64,000 nt of DNA from Hemicordylus capensis. Lineage: Eukaryota > Chordata > Lepidosauria > Squamata > Cordylidae. The notes below the pieces were generated by a model. It saw only the letters and a program-made list of their open reading frames with translations, was not told the DNA's origin and did no database searches. The stretch lies in assembly GCF_027244095.1 (NCBI RefSeq), contig NC_069659.1, positions 355,174,750 to 355,238,749 of the forward strand. Reading direction: 5' to 3'. The stretch's first letter is position 1; each line of letters starts with the position of its first letter. This document shows positions 19,556 through 31,324 of the stretch, piece by piece. Both the position numbers and the translations under genes were made by a program.

Positions 19556-22498
19556 AGAACATTTATTTATTTATTTATTTATTTAAACATTTTAATACCA
19601 CCCAAAACTTACGTCTCTGGGCAGTTTACAACAGAACATAAGAACAGCCCTGATGGATCAGGCCCAAGAACGCCCATCTAGTCCAGCATCCTGTTTTGCA
19701 CACTGGCCCACCAGATGCCGCTGGAAGCCAGAGGCAGGAGTTGAGGACATGCCCTCCCTCCTGCTGTTACTCCCCTGCAATTGGTACTCAGAGGCATCCT
19801 GCCTTTGAGGCTGGAGGTGGCCTACAGCCCTCCAACTGGTAGCAATTGATAGACCTCTCCTCCATGAAGTCATCCAAACCCCTTTTAAAGCCATCCAGGC
19901 TGTTGGCTGTCACCACATCCTGTGGCAGAGAGTTCCACAAGTGGATAATGAGTTGTTTGAAAAAGTACTTCTGTTTGTTGGTCCTAGATGTCCTGGCAAT
20001 CAATTTCATGGAGTGACCCCTGGTTCTAGTGTTGTGTGAGAGGGAAAAGAATTTCTCTCTCTCCACTTTCTCCACACCATACATGATTTTATAGAGCTCC
20101 ATCATGTCTCCTCGCAGTCGTCCTTTTTTTAAACTAAAAAGCCCCAGATGTTGTAACAAGTTTTTGTTATTCCCCTCGATACTTTATCCCCTTGATAAAT
20201 GTTCCTCAAACTCTTTTTGCCTCCCTTGTGCATTTCCTTGCATTTTTTTTTGCCAGAGTTTGTGTTCCTTTCTGTTCTCTTCATTTGGACAGGCCTTCCA
20301 ATTTCGGAAGGAAGTCTTCTTCCCTTTTATGGCTTCCTTGACGGTACCCGTTAACCATGCTGGTATCCTCCTGGACTGTGGTACCTTTCCTCCTTTTGGG
20401 TATACAATCTAACTGGGCTTCTAGTATTGTGGTTTTGAGTAAACTCCATGCATTCTGGAGTGAAGTGACTTTCCTGATTTTCCCTTTCAGCTTTCTTTTC
20501 AGCACACTCCGCATTTTGGAGAAGTTTCCTCTTCTGAAATTCAAAATGTCTGTGTTAGACATCCTTGGTGATTCCCTCCTCGCATGTATGCTGAATTTGA
20601 TGGCACTATGGTCACTGTTCCCTAGATGGTCGATGACACGGACATCACGCACCAGGTCCTGGGTGCCACTCAGAATTAGGTCCAAGGTCACCTTCTCTCT
20701 GGTTGGTTCCAAGACCAACTGTTCTAGGGCACAGTCATTTAGCGTATCTAGAAATTTCACCTCTTTGTCATGACCTGACTGTGAATTTACCCAGTCTATG
20801 TGCGGGTAATTGAAGTCACCCATAATTACAGCTCTGCCTCTCCTTGATGCCTTCCTGATTTCCTCCTTCAACTCCCAGTCACTGTCAGCGTTTTGATCCG
20901 GAGGGTGATAGCACGTCCCCAGTAGCATATTCCCTTTCAGGCCTTGTATTGTCACCCACAGCAGGCGCGTAACAATGATAGGGCAAGGGGAGACAGTTGT
21001 CTGGGGGCCCCACTGCCTGGAGGGGCACCCCAGAGGCACCTCATGTGACTCCCCATTGCCCCCTGCCCAGCCCCATAGCCTCTCAGCCACTTGCCCTCTT
21101 CGCCGTCTCTCCTGCTTGTTCTGCTGGCCGGCAATGGAAGCAGCAGCCCAGCTGCCAAGAGCTCCTTTTCTCCCGCCTCTCAGCTGATTGGCGGGTGGGC
21201 GGGGCTTCCACGGAGGCCTTCGTGTAGGCCTCTGTGAAGCCTGAACTCGAGTAGGGCCCAAGCCAGCCAGGAAGGAGGAGGCAGCCAGAGTGTTCTCTGC
21301 AGCAGAAGACCCCTTGCTGCCCTGCTTAACCCAGACCAGCATTTGCCAGGTAGAGTGTGAACTCCTTTTTGTGGTTACCTTTCCCGCCCCCCTCCCCCAT
21401 ATATAGGCATCTGCTTGCCATAGGGCTTGGATATGGGGGGGGGGGGAGGGACCGAGAAGTCTCTGAATATTTATTTTGAAACAGCTTGGAAAATTTGCTG
21501 ACTTAAAAAAAACTATCTAAAAAGTCCTGTAAGTGGCTTGTTTCATGGCAGAAAATTGCAAAAACTTCTGGAACAGTATTTTATTAATTTTATTTATTCA
21601 TTCATTCATTTATAAATGCACTTATGTTCAAGTTGTTTTGCAACCCAGAAGGTCTGAGTGAGAACTTGAAGCAGGTGTGGTGCTTTTATTTTATTTTTCT
21701 TGGGTGTGAACTGCTCCCCAATAACTTGCAGGGACTTCAGGGTAAATCTGGCCAACATGTGAATGCAGCATCTCCATTCCAGAGGAGATGTGTCTTAAAG
21801 GGCTTTAAAAGCCTCCTGTGAAAAACCTCCTGCAATCAAACTTGACTGAATTTGTTCAGAATTCTGAGAAAACAAACATAGGTTCACCCTGCATGGTTGA
21901 AAGTCTCCTTTGCTAATCTGTAGCGAGGGGCCCATTTTAATAATTCATCTTTCTAGTGTGTTCTAGGCATTAAAAGTAATACAAATGTATAGTACTCAAT
22001 GTATATCACTATATATTGTGATGTGTGTGTATTCAGTGAAATGTATTTGCAGGCAGCATACTTATTTTGGAATATCAGACTTAAATCCTTGGGGGCCTGG
22101 GGTGTGCGGAGGCCCTGGACTTTGCGGGGGGGGGGCATTTTAAAATCTTGTCTCTGGGCCCACTCCAACCTTGCTACGCCCCTGACCCACAGGGTTTCTG
22201 AGGAGGACTCCAGTCCACCTAGGTTTTCTAGCTTGTTAGATTCTATGCCTTCTTTAACATACAGAGCTACCCCTCCTCCAAGGCGTCCCTCCCTGTCCTT
22301 TCTATAGAGCTTATATCCAGGGATAACAGTGTCCCACTGGTTCTAACTGTTCCACCATGTTTCTGTTATGCCCACTATATCTATATCTCTGTTAGCAACT
22401 AAGTACTCCAGCTCACCCATCTTGGCTTGGAGGCTTCTGGCATTGGCATATAAGCACCTATACACTGAATCTCTCACCTGATGTATGCTATTCTTTTG
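19556..22498 (-). mobile_element. CR1 LINE: endonuclease region and ORF2 C-terminus, reverse transcriptase missing
   Basis: Read on the minus strand, 5' to 3': endonuclease start (YANARSLQAKMGELEYL, DIVGITETWW), RKDREGR and GGGVALYVKE, then GTCYHPPDQNADSDWE, MGDFNYPHIDW and GNSDHSAIKF (20281-20950), which are APE-type endonuclease motifs. It then jumps near 20155-20165 to the C-terminal LRGDMMELYKIMYGVEKV and IIHLWNSLPQDVV. The whole polymerase segment is deleted. The 3' end at about 19640 carries TTCTTATG octamers, interrupted by a short LINE tail at 19564-19635. A hAT interrupts the endonuclease at 20962-22184. Confidence 0.88.
20962..22184. mobile_element. Non-autonomous hAT element inside the CR1, 1,223 bp
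   Basis: Ends CAGGCGCGTAACAA and TTGCTACGCCCCTG, flanked by a perfect 8-bp duplication ACCCACAG (20954-20961 and 22185-22192). Removing it restores the continuity of the CR1 endonuclease region. No transposase ORF seen. Confidence 0.92.
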
Positions 22499-22654
22499 AC
22501 TCTGCCAGGGAGGGAACTTGGAACCTTCTGCTCTTCCCAGAGCGGCTCCATCCCCTGAGGGGAATCTCTTACAGTGCTCGCACATCAAGTCTCCCATTCA
22601 TATGCAACCAAGGTGGACCCTGCTTAGCTAAGGGGACAAGTCATGCTATGACTT

Positions 22655-23440
22655 GTTTTATGATTTTATGATTCTATGACCATTAAGAGCTACATTGGGA
22701 TGATGTTCATCTGTGGTGGATGCTTTGATGATGCCAGCTATGCACAAAGATCAAACAGCAACAGGATGTAGAGAGTCACCCATGGCAGCCACACAACAGT
22801 TGTTGAACCCTCTTTCTCTAGAAAATGCTCTGAAGTTCCATCATGGTCCACCCGTGGACCTGTGGCCATTTCTGGTGGACCGCCTAAGTGTCTGCTGGGT
22901 GCTGGGGTTGTTGTAAAGAATGAAGGGGCCTTCTTGGAATCCAGTAAGACACCTTCTTAAGCAAGAGTTTCACACTCAGGATCATGAAACATAGAAGAGT
23001 TATTACTTAACTGTGAAGCGGTCTTGCTTTGAAAATTTAAAGTACACAATGGGAAAGTGGGAACCCTTGTTAAAAATAGAGCACACAAGACTGAAGCCAG
23101 CCACTTTGCACCAGACAGCCATCAAATCTGAGCCGGAATACTTTCCAGAAGAACAATAAAATTTGCCTTTTGGGGATAGTGATGGATACAAACATCATCA
23201 GACTACAGCTTGAACTATGGATTTAGGTACTCTTGTGATACTTGCATCAAACTGAGAAAAGCAGTACAACCATGAGAGTTCTTCTTTGGCTCAGGTTAGA
23301 ATCCAAGATGGAAAGGAGTTTAAACCCTGCTTCCCACTTATCCACCCACACCATCTGCTGCCAACACCCACCTCTCCCTTCGTTGTTCTCTCTCTCTTTT
23401 AGCAGTGGAAGAAGGGAGGAGGATGTCTCTTCCCCTTCAG
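22655..23440. other. No recognisable gene
   Basis: Mixed sequence without convincing ORFs or a repeat family shared with the rest of the window. Confidence 0.45.
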
Positions 23441-23595
23441 CTCTCTGATGATGTTACATACCAAACACCAGGAGCACTGGGAAAAGTAGTTTTCTCAGTG
23501 CTACTTAGCCATGTCAGTTGCACTGAAAAAACTACTTTTCCCAGCCTTCCTTGCATTTGACATGAAACTATTGCAGCATGATAGGCATCAGAGAG
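23441..23595. repeat. Palindromic MITE-like repeat
   Basis: Inverted ends CTCTCTGATG and CATCAGAGAG with paired inner blocks GGGAAAAGTAGTTTTCTCAG and ACTGAAAAAACTACTTTTCCC-like sequence, about 155 bp. Superfamily unknown. Confidence 0.55.
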
Positions 23596-23756
23596 AGGAG
23601 GAGGAATGAGATTCCCCCTTCCTTTCTACATCGCTGCTTGAGGTGACCGACAGTGATCCATCCTGCCCCTCCTCACTAACCACATTATCACCTCCTTCTG
23701 GCCCTGATACCGCCTGTCTGCCTCCTCACCAGTCTCACCTTTCAGGTACACAATTA

Positions 23757-24545
23757 CACAGGAACATAGGCAGCTGCCATATACCATATTATTTCTTGAG
23801 AAGGCAGAGCTGGCCACAGTTACCCACACCTTAGTCACATCAAGGCTGGATTACTGTGATGTGCTCTTTGTGGGGCTGCCCTTGAAGAATATTTGGAAAC
23901 TTCAGCTAGTGAAAAATGCGGCAGGTAGGATTTGATCTGGAGCTGCCTGCTGGGATTATATTACACCCATTTGGAAAGAGCTACATTGGCTGCCAATTTG
24001 TTTCCAGATCCAATTCAAGGCACTGGTCTTGACCTTTAAATCCCTAAAGAGTTTCAGCCCTGGATACCTGAGGGACTGCCTGCTCCCAAGAGTTTCTGCC
24101 CACTTGATGAGGGCATCGGAGGGGGCTCTGCTCCATGTGTCGACGATGAGGGAGGCTCTTTTCTCGTGCACGTGGAATAGGGCCTTCTTGGTTATTGCCT
24201 CCAGACTTTGGAATTCTATCCTGGTGGGCATCCATTCCTCAATCTCCATCAAAGCTTTTAGAATGCAAGTGAAATCTTGGCTTTTAACCCAGGCTTTTGT
24301 ATGAGTGTTATTTTTGTTGCTGCTGTTCTGTATTTTATGGACCTATTGGGTATGGTTTTTTTTAAACTTTTAATTAGATTTGTATTTTTATATTCCAACT
24401 TAATATGTTTATTGTGTAACTGTCTTATTTTGTTTTAATGTTTTGTAAACTACCTTGAGATTGTTTCAATGAAAGTTGGTATAACAATTTAACGATAAAT
24501 AAAATAAATACCGAGTCAGACTATTGGTCCATCAAAGTTGAGCCA
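23757..24545. repeat. SINE tail split by an L2-type LINE 3' end
   Basis: The reverse SINE tail (GGAACATAGGCAGCTGCCAT) at 23759-23790 resumes at about 24508 (CCGAGTCAGACTATTGGTCC). Between them (23792-24507, + strand) is a LINE 3' end encoding [27 protein letters not shown]-like and FKSLKSFSPGYLRDCLL, followed by an AT-rich tail with TAAATAAAATAAAT. Confidence 0.75.
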
Positions 24546-24579
24546 AACTTGCTGGTCTGGTCTGGGGCAGTTCATTTTT

Positions 24580-24890
24580 TAAAAAGGTGGACTTACCGCC
24601 ATTGCTGGCCTCTGGGGGGTGCTGCCACAGCTATGTTGGATTCCTCCTGATGACCATCTCCCTCGCCAGCCTCCCCCCCCCAGTCATTTTCAGTCTTACA
24701 GGCTGATTTTGGCCCATTTGGGGCTGTTTGGGGGCTATGGGCCCTTTGTAGTGGCCATCTTGGAGGCAGCTGTGTATGCCCAATGGCCATCTGTGTGGCC
24801 GGGTCATGAGCCCCAGCCATGCAGATGGCCATTGGGCATTCGTGGCAGCCTCCAAATACAGCAAAAGGTCCATGCAACAAGGTCTCCTCT
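24580..24890. repeat. Foldback-like repeat, unclassified
   Basis: Contains inverted blocks: GGAGGCAGCTGTGTATGCCC and CCAATGGCCATCTG against CAGATGGCCATTGGGCATTC and GGCAGCCTCC. No ends or target duplication could be fixed. Confidence 0.4.
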
Positions 24891-24894
24891 CAGG

Positions 24895-25203
24895 TAAGCA
24901 ACCTAGCTGCTGATCAGCAGCAAAATGCTTCTGTTCAGGCAAGTCGCATTCGAAATGTAAACCATAGGGGGAGCAGTCTCCTGGAAACGAACCACCCAAA
25001 AAACCAGCAACTTTTTCACGCCGGATAGACAACATCCTTGCTCTATATCGCAGTGATTAAATTAGCAACCAGGCATTGGAAATGTGAACGGCACCCTGCT
25101 GTCAGTGTAGGGACTGCGGTGTCACAACACAGGAAGTGTGGAAGCGCACATCCGAGATATGCTGAGACCCCATTGCAGGATCTAATCTGGAAAGCGCCCT
25201 GGC
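24895..25203 (+). repeat. Three-copy repeat family, copy 2
   Basis: Shares AGCAGCAAAATGCTTCTGTT, AGGGACTGCGGTGTCACAAC and AATCTGGAAAGCGCCCTGG with the copies at 15100 and 38378. Confidence 0.65.
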
Positions 25204-25214
25204 TTCTAGCAAGT

Positions 25215-25767
25215 TGCTGCTGCTAACCTCAGCTTGTTCCAGCTGTTGAGTTTCTGCCAGAAGGGCTGTTTGGCTGGTTGCTCACCCCACCTCCTGTTCT
25301 TGGACTACTTAAGGCATCTGCAGCCAAAGGCACAGCTGACGGCCTGCCCGTAAGCAGCCACCGAAGCCAACTGCCAAAGGGGGCTGGGCCTTGGGTAGGG
25401 GGACTGAGGGCAGCAATATTGTTTTGAAAGGCTTGTCTGGCCTTGGGACTGCCTCTCTGTTGTCTGGCTGAAGGATGTGTTTTAGCTTATCAGGGGATGG
25501 AGAGGTGTGGGGTGTGTGGTTCCTCAGCAGGGGGTGGCTATTTAAATGGTAGTGGGGCACAGAAAGAGCAAGAGCATTGGCAGGTCAGCAGGCTGTTTTC
25601 AGAAACTTAATGGCTTTTGCCCCCTTCCAGCTGCCCGGTCAGGTCTTTGACCTTGGGGAGCAGTGCCAACTACCCGCAGAACCTCACCTTGCTCCTTTGC
25701 AAGGCCAGGTTGAAGTTTATAAGAACAGTATATCCCTTACCAGGATCCCTGGCAGGGCACCTGCCTA

Positions 25768-25820
<53 letters not shown>

Positions 25821-25825
25821 TTTAA

Positions 25826-25881
<56 letters not shown>

Positions 25882-27150
25882 CATCCATCCATCCATCCAT
25901 CCCAGGGCAGTGTACTACATACTCCAGTTTCTCCCCACAACAACCCTGCGAAGTAGGTTAGGCTGAGAGAGAAGTGAGTCTTGAGACCAGGGATAGATTG
26001 GGACTTCTATTGGTGTACTGATCACCCTGCTGTCCAACAGAATTCCTAACTGAGCTGTCAGATTCGGTTGCAGAGTTGCCATTGGAGACACCCAGGTTGA
26101 TGGTGCTCAGTGACTTCAATGTTCACTTTAGGAATGAACTGTCAGAAGCAGCTCGGAAGTTCATAGTGGCCATGACAACTATGGGCCTTTCCCAAGTGGT
26201 CTCAGTTCCAACACATGTTGCTGGTCATACACTTGATTTGGGATTTTGATCTGATCATGGAGGTGTTCTGTGAGTGGGAAGGATGCTGGTGATTTCCCCA
26301 TTGTAATGGACGGACCACCACCCACTGAAGGTTCAATTTGCAGCCACTAGTCATCTGCAAGGGGAAAGGTCCTGTTAGGATGGTCCACCCAAGGAGGCTA
26401 TTGGATCCAATAGGATTCCAAGAAACATTGGAGGGTTTTAATGTTGGCTCTGCCAGTGATCTCGTTGACACCCTGGTGGAAAATTGGAATAATGAGTTCA
26501 CTAGGGTGATAGATTCAATTACTCCTAAGTGTCCTCTCCAACCCACTTCTAAATTAGCTCCATGGTATATGGAAGAACTACGGGAGCTGAAGCGGCTAGG
26601 TAGATGACTAGAGCACAAATGGAGAGGGACTCAGCTTGAATCCAACAGATTACAGCACAAAGCACAATTGAAGACCTATGCTCTGGCAATATGTGCAACA
26701 GAGAAGCAATTCTTTTCTGTGCGTATTGAGTCCGCAGGTTCGCATCCAGTGGAATTGTCAAGGGTGGTGAGAGAACTTATACAGGCCCCTTCCGTTCTGA
26801 CTTGGAACCATCAGTTAGTCACTGTGAAGCTTTTAATGAGTTTTTTGTGTGGACAAAATGTCTTGTATTCGAGCTGACCTGGATTCCATTGTTGGTGTAG
26901 AGACTTTAGTGGCGGATATCCAGTAACTCCTCTTGTGTGATTATATTGGATCAGTTTCAATTTGTGGCTCCTGAGGATGTGAACAAGCTGCTTGGAATTG
27001 TGTGCCCTACCACCTATTCTCTTGACCCTTGTCCAACATGGCTTATATTATCAAGCAGGGAGATTGTTTTAGAGGGCCTGGTTGAGATCATAAATGCCTC
27101 TTTGAAGGAAGGTAGGATGCCTCCTTGTTTAAAGTTGCCAGAAGCCTTGT
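25215..27150 (+). mobile_element. L2-type LINE 5' half, copy 1 (5' region, endonuclease, start of RT)
   Basis: Begins with a GC-rich 5' region, then a decayed endonuclease: DRLGLLLVY-like at 25990, VLSDFNVHF-like, and a pre-RT region (PIGFQETLEGFNVGSASDL, WNNEFTRVIDSITPKCPL, LDQFQFVAPEDVNKLL). Its endonuclease section is replaced at about 25755-25985 by CA and TATC microsatellites and a reverse SINE piece. It stops in the early RT region (ASLKEGRMPPCLK). Broken by many changes. Confidence 0.8.
25768..25901. repeat. (CA)n and (TATC)n/(ATCC)n microsatellites
   Basis: CA units to about 25818, then about 18 tetranucleotide units, next to a reverse SINE fragment with AACCCTGCGAAGTAGGTTAG at 25900-25975. 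Confidence 0.95.
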
Positions 27151-27154
27151 AGGG

Positions 27155-29095
27155 AGGAGGAGGCTGTAACATCTGCTTCCCAGAGACAGTGGCTGCCCAG
27201 TGGTGAGAGCCTGAGTGCTTACTGTCTGCTGTTGCCAGCTTGCCAGCTTGGCTGCCCCCTAGCTTGTGGGGCTGTGGCTGCCCTGCAGGTAAGTCTGAGT
27301 GGAATCGGGGCCAGAGGGGGTGAGTCAGCAGTTCCTGAGGGTCAGCTGCTCAGAGTAGCCATCTTTCTGGGCTTATAAAAGGACTCCTGCACTGTAGTGG
27401 CAGGCCTGCCACCCAAGGGATGACACCAAAGGGGGTCGCCCCTTTGGGAGAGCCACCTCAGGGGGCAATGAGGGGGAGGCCCTGGTGATATTTGTTGGCT
27501 TCTGTTGTTGTTTTTGGATTCTGGGTGTTTCAGATGTGCCTTGGTTTGTCTGGGGATGGGGAGACGGGGTGTGTGTCCACTGACTGTGGGACGGCTATTC
27601 CGGTGGTGATGGGGAATAGAGGAAGTAAAGTTGGCAGGTCAGCGCATCGTTACAGGGGAAGGGAAGTCAGAAATCTATTAGCTGTTTCCCCTTCCGGCTG
27701 CCCTGCCAGCTCTTTGACCTTGGGGAGCAGTGCCAACCTCCCACAGACTCTTTCCTTGCTCCTCTGTAATGCCAGGTCTGTCCAGAATAAGTCAGAAACT
27801 ATCCATGATTTGATTCTGGATGAAGGGGCAGAACTGGTATGTATTACAGAGACTTGGTTGGGGGAGGCTGGTGGCCCAGTCTGGTCCCAGCTTCTCCCTC
27901 CAGGGTATTCTGTTGAGGAGTGGGTGCGGGGACGTGGGCAGGGAGGTGGAGTGGCGGTGGTCTATAAGAATAACCTTTCCCTTACCAGGATCCGTGTTAG
28001 AGTGTCGGACCATATCAAATGTATGTACTTAAGTCTGGGGACCAGGGATAGATTGGGACTTCTCTTGGTGTACCGATCACCCTGCTGCCCAGTGGAGTCC
28101 CTAACTGAGCTGATGGACTTGGTCTCGGGTTTGGCGTTGGAGTCTCCCAGGCTTGTGGTGCTGGGGGACTTCAATGTCCACTATGGGACCAATTTGTCTA
28201 GGGCGGCTCAGGAGTTCATAGTGGCCATGACAACTATAGGCCTATCCCAAAGGGTCTCGGGATCGATGCACATTGCAGGTCACAAGCTTGATCTGGTCTT
28301 TCACTCTGATCAGGGTGGTGTTCCGTGGGTGGGGACTCCTGTGATTTCCCCACTGTCATGGGCGGGCCACCATCTGGTTAAGGTTGGACTCATAGACACA
28401 CCCCACCTTCACAGGGGTGAGTCCGCCCAAGGAGGTTATTGCATCCAATAGGGTTCCAAGAAGCCTTGGAGGGATTTCGTGTTGGTTCTGCCAGTGATCC
28501 TGTTGATGACCTGGTGGAGAACTGGAACAGCAAGCTCACCAGGGCAGTAGACATGATTGCACCTAAGCGTCCTCTCTGACCAGCTTCAAAATTGGCCCCT
28601 TGGTATACGGAAGAACTACGGGGGCTGAAGTGGCAAGGTAGATGACTGGAGTGCAAGTGGAGGAAGACTCGACATGAATCTGACAGATTACAACACAGAG
28701 CACATTTGAAGATCTATGCTCTGGCAATATGGGCAGCAAATAAGTGATTCTTTTCGGCCCATATTGCATCTGCAAGTTCACATCTGGCGAAGTTGTCCAG
28801 GGTTGTGAGAGGACTAGTGAGTGCCCCTCCTCCCTTGAATCAGAATTTGGAACCATCTATTACCCGCTGTGATGTGTTTAATGATTTCTCTGTGGATACA
28901 ATCTCTCGTATTCAGGCCGATTTGGATTTAGACCCCACAATTACTGCAGTGTCTGAATCGGAGGTGTCCAGCGGCTCCTCTTATGTGGTTAGGCTGGATC
29001 AGTTTCAGTTTGTGACTCGTAAGGATGTAGACAAGCTGCTTGTAATGATGCGGCCTACCACCTGTTCTCTTGATCCTTGCCTGACATCAGACATG
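27155..29095 (+). mobile_element. L2-type LINE 5' half, copy 2, with a readable endonuclease domain
   Basis: Follows copy 1 head to tail. An ORF at 27492-28451 encodes the APE-type endonuclease: LCNARSVQNKSETIHDLI, LVCITETWLGE, GGGVAVVYKNNLSLTR, LLLVYRSPCCPVESL, LVVLGDFNVHYG, GHKLDLVF and GHHLVKV. These are the L2/CR1-superclade motifs (Asn of the metal site, ETW, GDFN, terminal His). Downstream are pre-RT remnants, and the copy ends at LDPCLTSDM where a GC-rich repeat begins. The RT is absent. Confidence 0.85.
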
Positions 29096-29720
29096 TAGGG
29101 AGGCTGGTGGCGGCCCGTGTGTGGCTGCCGCTGCGCCCCCTGCCCCCCGCATCTGATTTCAGATGCAGGGGGCCAGCTAGCCATGTCCCCAAGTCTGATG
29201 TCAGACATGGGTGTGTGGTCTCCCTCCCAAATAGGGCCTCGCGGCCCCATTGGAAAGGGAGATCATCCCGGAGCGATTCTCCCTGCCTTAAAATGCGAGC
29301 CCGGTGCTCCCAAGGTGGCTAGCCCCCTTAAAACACCCTCCCCTTAAATGAGGTTAACGGAGTGGGCTCTCTGTTAACTTTGTTTTCCTGCTTGTGTGCT
29401 GCCATGGAGCATGGCGACACACGAGTAGACCCCCGACCGGGAGGCTACAAGCAGTCTCCCCATATTGGGGATCCCCCCAGAATGCCCCATGTGCTTGTGC
29501 AGGGCATCCTGGGACGTCCGGGGGCTGAGCAGCCCCCAATCTCCACAGCCCCCACCGGCTCCGTGATGGAGCCGGTAGTCGTGTGGGTGGCTGATCCAGC
29601 CGCCCAGGGCTGCACAATTCATGTACGGGGAGAGTGGACTAAGCCCACTCTCCCCCCCAGAACCCTCCCAGGCTCTATACATGGGTCATGTGTAGAGCCT
29701 CATCGGCACACGAGGAGCAC
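29096..29720 (-). repeat. GC-rich ACGATC-end repeat family, copy 1
   Basis: Shares the block GAGTAGACCCCCGACCGGGA, the GGGCATCCTGGGA block, GCTCCGTGATGGAGCC, and GGGGAGAGTGGACTAAGCCC with copies at 31325, 32745, 51605 and 52205. Rich in short inverted repeats. No transposase ORF. Orientation is relative to the other copies and tentative. Confidence 0.6.
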
Positions 29721-29759
29721 ATTTCATTCCCACTGAAATGCTATGACACAAAGTTTGCT

Positions 29760-30475
29760 TGCTGTGGAGGAACTCTGATTAGTCCTACCTGTGTGATGCC
29801 ACGTGTGGAGGGATTCTTTACCACTGCCCCCATTTAGACTTTTCTTTTATATGGCTGGGTCTACTACAACAGCCCTTACACCTTTGCAAAAAGCAAAAAG
29901 CAAAACACACCACAGAACCCAAAACCTCAGTAGAGGAGAAAGGCTTATATGTGTGGGGTGGAGACAATTAACCAAACTTCAATTTTTTTTTTAAAGCAAC
30001 ACAAAAGTTTACTTTGGAAAAATATACGGTCAATTTAAAACATTAGCTTTGGTTTCTAAATTTTAAAAGACACAGTTACCATCGGAGCATAAAGGAAGAA
30101 TAAAGGGTTGGGGGAAAACACATCCAACTAAGTCCTCTGCAGTTGTCTTCTTTTGTCAGCAACTTGGCTTGTTCCTTTTGCAGCTCAGTCACTTTTACTG
30201 GCCTGTGGTTAAATCCAGACTGGTGGTTCTGTGTTTTCAGCCCTTCAGAGAGTCTCTACTCTCTCTAGTGATTTTCAGCTAATGCTTGTGGCTTCAGACT
30301 CTGAACCACATGGATCCTTCTTCTTCTGAATTGCAGCTCTGCTCAGAACTCCACTGCATCAACTCTGCCTTCTTGACTGCTTGACTCTCTCTTCTTGACC
30401 CTGATTCTGTCTCTGACTCTTTTCTCCACTGTGACTCCCAAAGCTTCCAGTCTCCACTGTCTGCTAAACTCTCTC
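29760..30475. other. No recognisable gene
   Basis: Pyrimidine-rich sequence of repeat-like character, with no family I can name. Confidence 0.4.
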
Positions 30476-30477
30476 AT

Positions 30478-30529
<52 letters not shown>

Positions 30530-30546
30530 CACACACACACACACTT
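30478..30546. repeat. (TATC)n and (CA)n microsatellites
   Basis: About 13 TATC units followed by CA units. Confidence 0.95.
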
Positions 30547-30708
30547 ACTTTTACTTATTTTTAAAAAACCAACCCAATCCAGGTAATGCAATGTTCCCTC
30601 CATTTTTTCAAATCTTCTCTTTCCTCCAAAACCAAACTGACATTCTCAAAATGAAACTAAAATACAGCAGGCATGGAATTTTGACCCTGCCAGTTTTTTC
30701 ATGCATAG

Positions 30709-30712
<4 letters not shown>

Positions 30713-30755
<43 letters not shown>
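30713..30755. repeat. (CT)n microsatellite
   Basis: About 21 CT units ending at a reverse LINE tail. Confidence 0.95.
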
Positions 30756-30759
<4 letters not shown>

Positions 30760-31320
30760 GTTGTTACCACCCAAAACTTATGTCTCTGGGAGGTTTACAA
30801 TAAAACAATACAAACATAACAAAAATAAAAAAGTTGAAAACATTACAATAATTTAGAATTTAAGACAGTGTTAAAAACTATTAAAACAGTATTTAAATAA
30901 AAGCTTGGGTGAACAGATGTGTCTTAACTGACCTTTAAATAGCAATAGCAATAGCACTTACATTTATATACCGCTTTATAGCCGGAGCTCTCTAAGCAGT
31001 TTACAATGATTGAGCATATTGCCCCCAACATTCTGGGTACTCATTTTACCGACCTCGGAAGGATGGAAGGCTGAGTCAACCTTGAGCCCCTGGTCAGGAT
31101 CGAACTTGCAACCTTCTGGTTACAGGGCGGCAGTTTTACCACTGCGCCACCAGGGGCTCTGGAGATAGGAAAGGCTCTTATTTCAACTGGGAATGCATTC
31201 CAAAACACAGGGGCAGCAATGGAGAAGGCCCGTCCCCGAGTAGCTAACAGATTAGTCGGTGGCAACTGCAGAAAAAATTCTCATGGTAATCTTAATGGGT
31301 GGTGGGGTTCATGGCACACA
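30756..31320 (-). repeat. LINE 3' end split by a tRNA-like SINE
   Basis: The reverse LINE tail (ACCCAAAACTTATGTCTCTG) runs to about 30935 and resumes at about 31161 (GGCAACTGCAGAAAAAATTC near its far end). Between them is a reverse SINE with TTTATATACCGCTTTATAGC and a tRNA-like head (GGATCGAACTTGCAACCTTC, CAGTTTTACCACTGCGCC). Confidence 0.65.
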
Positions 31321-31324
31321 TGAC

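Larger units (their letters stand above)
19416..22650 (-). repeat. 5S-headed SINE split by a 2.9-kb CR1 insertion
   Basis: The tail half is at 19416-19555 and the middle-to-head part at 22499-22650. The family's continuous sequence (GAGATGCTGCCAGGGAGG) is broken exactly between them. Confidence 0.85.

Noticed and set aside
25829-25901. CRISPR-like array
   Set aside because: Plain tetranucleotide microsatellite with no spacers, in a vertebrate genome.
27492-28451. Host gene of 319 codons
   Set aside because: The motifs are those of an L2-type LINE endonuclease, and flanking sequence continues the LINE.
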